64,000 nt of DNA. It comes from Lepidostoma basale (Eukaryota > Arthropoda > Insecta > Trichoptera > Lepidostomatidae). Below the pieces are notes generated by a model, which saw nothing but the letters and a program-made list of their open reading frames with translations, searched no databases and had not been told where the DNA came from. Location: NCBI GenBank assembly GCA_022606425.2, contig JAHDVF020000016.1, positions 1,952,501 through 2,016,500 of the forward strand. Reading direction: 5' to 3'. The number at the start of each line of letters is the position of its first letter. Position 1 is the first letter of the stretch. Below are positions 60,900 to 64,000 of this stretch, in pieces. A program made the position numbers and the translations under genes.

Positions 60900-61366
60900 T
60901 TAACTAAAAAACTAGTTCTTGCTGGTTAAGTGCCTAATTACAGCTAATTTAAAAAACGGTGGATACGTGTAACATAAATTAAATGAACACAAAAGTCCGG
61001 ATCGTCCATGTCAACATATGCAACATCAAAAAAAACATTATGTGCTAAATAAAAAAACGGTGGATACGTGTGCACCATCTAAAAAGAACATTTTGTATTA
61101 AATTATTTTTATTTTGTTATTTTGTTATTTTATTTTATATCATTGTATTTTATATTATTTGCGTTAGATTTATTTTGTGGGTGTTGGACGATCGAAGTGT
61201 GCGCGGGAGATGCCTATTGGTGGCGATGAGGTTCGAAACCCATCACACCGCGTCTCCCGCGGGGCGAAAAGAGAAGGATGGAGTGCCGCATCAGTAAAAG
61301 TGTGACAGTCCATTCTTTCTGCCTACCCTTTCGGGGAGACGGCGTGATGGTTAGTTAGTTAGTTAA
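60900..61366 (+). mobile_element. S2 element
   Basis: CTAGTTCTTGCTGGTTAAGT, AAAACGGTGGATACGTGTAA, CCGGATCGTCCATGTCAACA, GTGCACCATCTAAAAAGAAC, then the RGRCLLVAMRFETHHTASPA frame (61070-61297), LINE A 3' end and (TTAG)n at 61348-61366. Confidence 0.82.
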
Positions 61367-61449
61367 AAAACTAACTAACCATCAGTAACCTAACAATAAC
61401 CAAGAGTATCTTTGAAGTATTATATAATAATACACACCAGCTTGAATAA

Positions 61450-61520
61450 TAAATGATAATGCCTTAGCAAGGCTTACTACGTAATTCTCATAAAAAATAA
61501 TAAAACTTATAGACAACTGA
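61450..61520 (+). mobile_element. epsilon element remnant
   Basis: ATGATAATGCCTTAGCAAGG, then ATTCTCATAAAAAATAATAA, AACTTATAGACAACTGATGT. GAAAC is lost, so the motif is dead. Confidence 0.5.
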
Positions 61521-61587
61521 TGTTTTCTTTAGTATTAATGTTTAAAATGGAGTTTTACATAAATGTTTAAGAAGTAATGAATAACTA

Positions 61588-62200
61588 ACTATTTTAACAT
61601 CACGCCGTCTCCCCGAAAGGGTAGGCAGAAAGAATCGACTGTCACATTTTAACCGATGCGGCACTCCATCCTTTTCTTTTCGCACTGCGGGAGACGCGGT
61701 GTGATGGGTTGCGAACCTCATCGCCACTAATAGGCATCTCCCGCGCGTACTTCGATCATCCAACATCCACAAAAAATAATATAAAATAAAATAACTAAAA
61801 ATAATAATTTAACACAAAATGTTATTTTTAGATGGTGCACATTTTGTCTATTTAATCTATGTTCCACGTATCTACCGTTTTTTTTTAAATAGCAGTAATT
61901 AGGCACTTAAAACAAACCAACACCAACAAAAACTTTAAAATAATTTTGAAGAAATTATTCGAATTGTCATTGACACAAATGAAAAATTATTTTTACACCT
62001 GTCAAAACTCTTTATATAAACGAAAAAACTAATTTAACATCAAAACAGTACAAACGTATTACTTGTCACAACTAACTATTAAAAAGTGCGGCAACAATCA
62101 AATTGACCAAAAAAATTCAGTTATACACGAAATTTCTCCAAATTTACGGGAGCACCATACGAACCAAACCAAAATTTTCAAAATCAGAAACAGATATATA
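61588..62200 (-). mobile_element. S2 element, long form
   Basis: CACGCCGTCTCCCCGAAAGG, GAGACGCGGTGTGATGGGTT, CATCTCCCGCGCGTACTTCG, TTATTTTTAGATGGTGCACA, GAAGAAATTATTCGAATTGT, GAGCACCATACGAACCAAAC. The (TTAG)n is reduced to AACTAACTATTTTAACATCA. Confidence 0.8.
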
Positions 62201-62309
62201 TTTAACTAATTTTAAAAATCCAAATTGATGCCTGAACTGCAATGCGCACGTGCAGAAGATGAATCCCTCCAGAATCCCACACTTTGAGACGCATCAGATT
62301 TATTTTGGC

Positions 62310-62425
62310 TACCGTCCCCCCGGAAGACCACCGAAGAGATGGAGGGATAGCTGGCAATCAACCTGCCAAGAGAGGCCAGCCTGACTACAGAAACTGACCA
62401 AGCATCTAAAAAACGAAGAAGAAGA
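62310..62425 (+). pseudogene. LINE D 3' tail
   Basis: TVPPGRPPKRWRDSWQSTCQ, ERPA-stop, then (GAA)n at 62414-62427. About 35 codons. Confidence 0.75.
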
Positions 62426-62737
62426 ATTTATGCTCCAAAAATTCGTCTTGCAAGCTATGACATCTTCACTGTTTTATGGGATGCTACTTGGGCCTTTAAT
62501 GTGGTTTAAAGTTTCCCGTTGATTTCCACATTACTTATATACAAGTTATTTATAAAAAAATATTTGATTTTTACTAGTCAAAATGGTGACAAAAAACAGC
62601 GCTGTTAAAATGTATTACACTGTTATAATATCACAATTTCTTTTTATTCACTGAGAGTGTCGCGATAGCTGTTTTGCCAACAGATGTTGGCATCATCAGG
62701 TGTTATAATAAACTCGCTTTAACACCTGATATAACAC

Positions 62738-62773
62738 CTGATGATGCTAACATCGGTTGGCGAAACAGCTGTC
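62738..62773 (+). ncRNA. beta hammerhead-like ribozyme, core intact
   Basis: CTGATGA, unpaired T, helix II GCTAAC-ATCG-GTTGGC, GAAAC, AGCT, GTC. Helix III region ACAGCTGT is self-complementary. Helix I pairing to the flanks is weak. Confidence 0.65.
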
Positions 62774-62788
62774 CACCGAGAGCGTCGC

Positions 62789-62824
62789 GACAGATGTTTC
62801 GCCAACCGATGTTGGCATCATCAG
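62789..62824 (-). ncRNA. beta hammerhead-like ribozyme, core intact
   Basis: Minus strand: CTGATGA, unpaired T, helix II GCCAAC-ATCG-GTTGGC (six pairs), GAAAC, ATCT, GTC, GCGACG. Confidence 0.65.
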
Positions 62825-62850
62825 GTGTAACAATAAACTCGTTGTAACAC

Positions 62851-62886
62851 CTGATGATGCTAACATCGGTTGGCGAAACAGCTGTC
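62851..62886 (+). ncRNA. beta hammerhead-like ribozyme, core intact
   Basis: CTGATGA, unpaired T, GCTAAC-ATCG-GTTGGC, GAAAC, AGCT, GTC, GCGATAC. Nearest neighbour 62789-62824 is inverted, so a read-through RNA could also fold as one long hairpin. Confidence 0.65.
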
Positions 62887-62960
62887 GCGATACTCAGTGA
62901 ATATAAAGAAATGTTGATATTATAACAGTGTTATAAATTTTAACAGTAATAATGTTAGAG

Positions 62961-63559
62961 TATCATAGTGTTTCGGCCAAAACAATGGATTATTTAAAAA
63001 AAAAACAGCTCTTAAAACATACTGGTGCGTATGGAGAAACTGTCAACATCCACATATTTGATATTTACAAGATCGGATTGAAGATGCAGCGTGGGAAAAC
63101 CGTGGTTTCGTTGGCTGGACGGTGTTCTGAAAGACCTGGTATTGTTGGGAGTCTAGGGCTTTTTGAAAGCGGCCGAGATCCACCCAGGACTATAGAGCCA
63201 GAGAAAAGAATAAAGAAACATACAACTCTTACCCATTTTGCACGTGTTATGACATGATTTGACTTGCTAGGATATTATCAAATGCATAGTCAAGCGAAAC
63301 AACGGCGACATTAGATGATGCTTTAGCAAAACAAAATATCAACTTATTGAACGCTAAGGAATTCCATAGTATTATACTTAAAAACTTTATTTAATCTACT
63401 ATTTAATAAAAGAATATTAAAAAACATTTCAAAATAAATATTTTTTTGTATTATCATTATGTACTATACTATTATTATTTAATATAACTTATTATTTATT
63501 ATTAAATAGCACAGGTTAATTTTAAAATTTGAATTATTGTATCGAAATTTAAATGCTGT
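62961..63559. other. beta-element flank and unassigned sequence
   Basis: A 101-codon frame (62952-63257) starts in the beta-element flank; its later part (ERPGIVGSLGLFESGRDPPR) has no recognised domain. The remainder is AT-rich. Confidence 0.3.
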
Positions 63560-63895
63560 GAAGTGAATGCGGTGCGAATGATGGTGTTATGAACAAAATA
63601 CTGAAAGGATCATTAAGATGGTTTAGACATATGGAGAGAACGAATGAAGAAAGAATGGTAAAAAAAAGTATTTGTTTACGATGTAAATGGAACCAGAAAT
63701 AGAAGAAACGAGGAAAACGTGGCACGATCAAATAAATCAAATATTGAATGTCGGCCATGTGAGAAGTCAGAGAAGTCAGACACGATGTATGAATGTTGAA
63801 GAAGCGAGAGAAATATGTCAGGCAAGAAAAGTGTGGCAGTCCATTCTTTCTACCTACCCCTTCGGAGAGACGGCGTGATGGTTAGTTAGTAAGTT
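63560..63895 (+). pseudogene. LINE A C-terminal tail
   Basis: SECGANDGVMNKILKGSLRW, FRHMERTNEERMVKK (slip at an A run), GTRNRR, RKTWHDQINQILNVGHVRSQ, a 12-bp loss at the RRACM site, TRCMNVEEAREICQARKVWQ, SILSTYPFGETA-stop, (TTAG)n. Confidence 0.85.
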
Positions 63896-63954
63896 AGTTT
63901 ATTAAAAATGCGTTATTTATTTGTCTTTCCTTGTTTAGTTTTTACTATATTTTT

Positions 63955-63993
63955 ACACCTGAAGATGGAGGTATTTTCCGAAACATGTCGTGT
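63955..63993 (+). ncRNA. alpha hammerhead-like ribozyme, core intact
   Basis: Helix I ACAC (63955-63958) with GTGT (63990-63993), CTGAAGA, unpaired T, helix II GGAGG-TAT-TTTCC (two G.U pairs), GAAAC, AT, GTC. ACATGT is self-complementary. The element continues past the right window edge (TTTTTAAA). Confidence 0.68.
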
Positions 63994-64000
63994 TTTTAAA

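Larger units (their letters stand above)
62587..62960. mobile_element. beta fold-back cluster with four ribozyme-like motifs
   Basis: GCTGTTAAAATGTATTACAC and TATTACACTGTTATAATATC at the left mirror ATATTATAACAGTGTTATAA at the right. Between them four beta motifs alternate in direction: 62664-62699 (minus), 62738-62773 (plus), 62789-62824 (minus), 62851-62886 (plus). CACCTGATATAACACCTGAT at 62725 shows a small duplication. The right end continues AACAGTAATAATGTTAGAGT, ATCATAGTGTTTCGGCCAAA. Confidence 0.85.

Overview
The window looks like nuclear DNA of an insect, most probably a moth or butterfly. It is AT-rich and intron-like, packed with 5'-truncated non-LTR retrotransposon (LINE) tails, tRNA-derived SINEs, mariner and hAT elements, a Helitron and fold-back elements. 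The only host gene I can support is an A-type (insect M1-like) muscarinic acetylcholine receptor on the minus strand. The lepidopteran assignment is inference from the style of the LINE tails; the sequence contains no species marker.

Host gene. The exon at 57230-57984 encodes the N-terminus through TM5 and the start of intracellular loop 3. It ends in a split Ser codon at a GT donor. A second, 124-bp exon at 25837-25960 has a good acceptor and donor, restores the split codon and continues the loop. Everything from 25961 to 57229 (31,269 bp) is therefore one intron, and 1-25836 is probably more intron. No TM6/TM7 exon is visible, so the 3' end of the gene should lie to the left of the window.

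Repeat landscape. I use letters for LINE C-terminal types. A: FGHMERMNEERMVKK, tail (TTAG)n. B: GHMERMDESRMVKK, tail (TTAG)n. C: YLGHVLRGEKYRLLHLILKG, tail GAAGAAG. D: WSRSR..GRPPKRWRD, tail (GAA)n. E: RWAGHVQRMPSSRTPKRLLE, tail (GAA)n. F: tail (TAAG)n. G: AMLGISLRDRVRN. H: jockey/CR1-like with tail (TTGAT)n. I, J and K are further single copies. Nearly all are 3' ends only, and several are nested with clear target-site duplications. S2 is a short non-autonomous element that shares the LINE A 3' end. tSINE is a tRNA-derived SINE with A and B boxes. Two mariner copies (147-1416 and 3302-4587) and a split Tc1/mariner-type transposase (38283-39351) are all dead.

Most interesting layer. At least eight sequence families carry the same small RNA-like motif. 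It is a CUGANGA-type box, one unpaired base, a 4-6 bp hairpin, GAAAC, a short self-complementary loop, then GUC or GUU. This is the layout of a minimal type-I hammerhead ribozyme. Family knowledge places such ribozymes in Penelope-like elements and in small non-autonomous retroelements. The families are labelled alpha (ACAUGU loop, CUGAAGA box), beta (CUGAUGA), gamma (CUGAGGA), delta (CUGUCGA), epsilon and theta (UUGANAA), zeta and eta (decayed). Many copies sit in fold-back pairs, with one ribozyme-like motif in each arm pointing outward. Families epsilon and theta carry U3...A8 in place of C3...G8, as expected if the known core C3-G8 pair were replaced by a compensating pair. No Penelope reverse transcriptase was found in the window.
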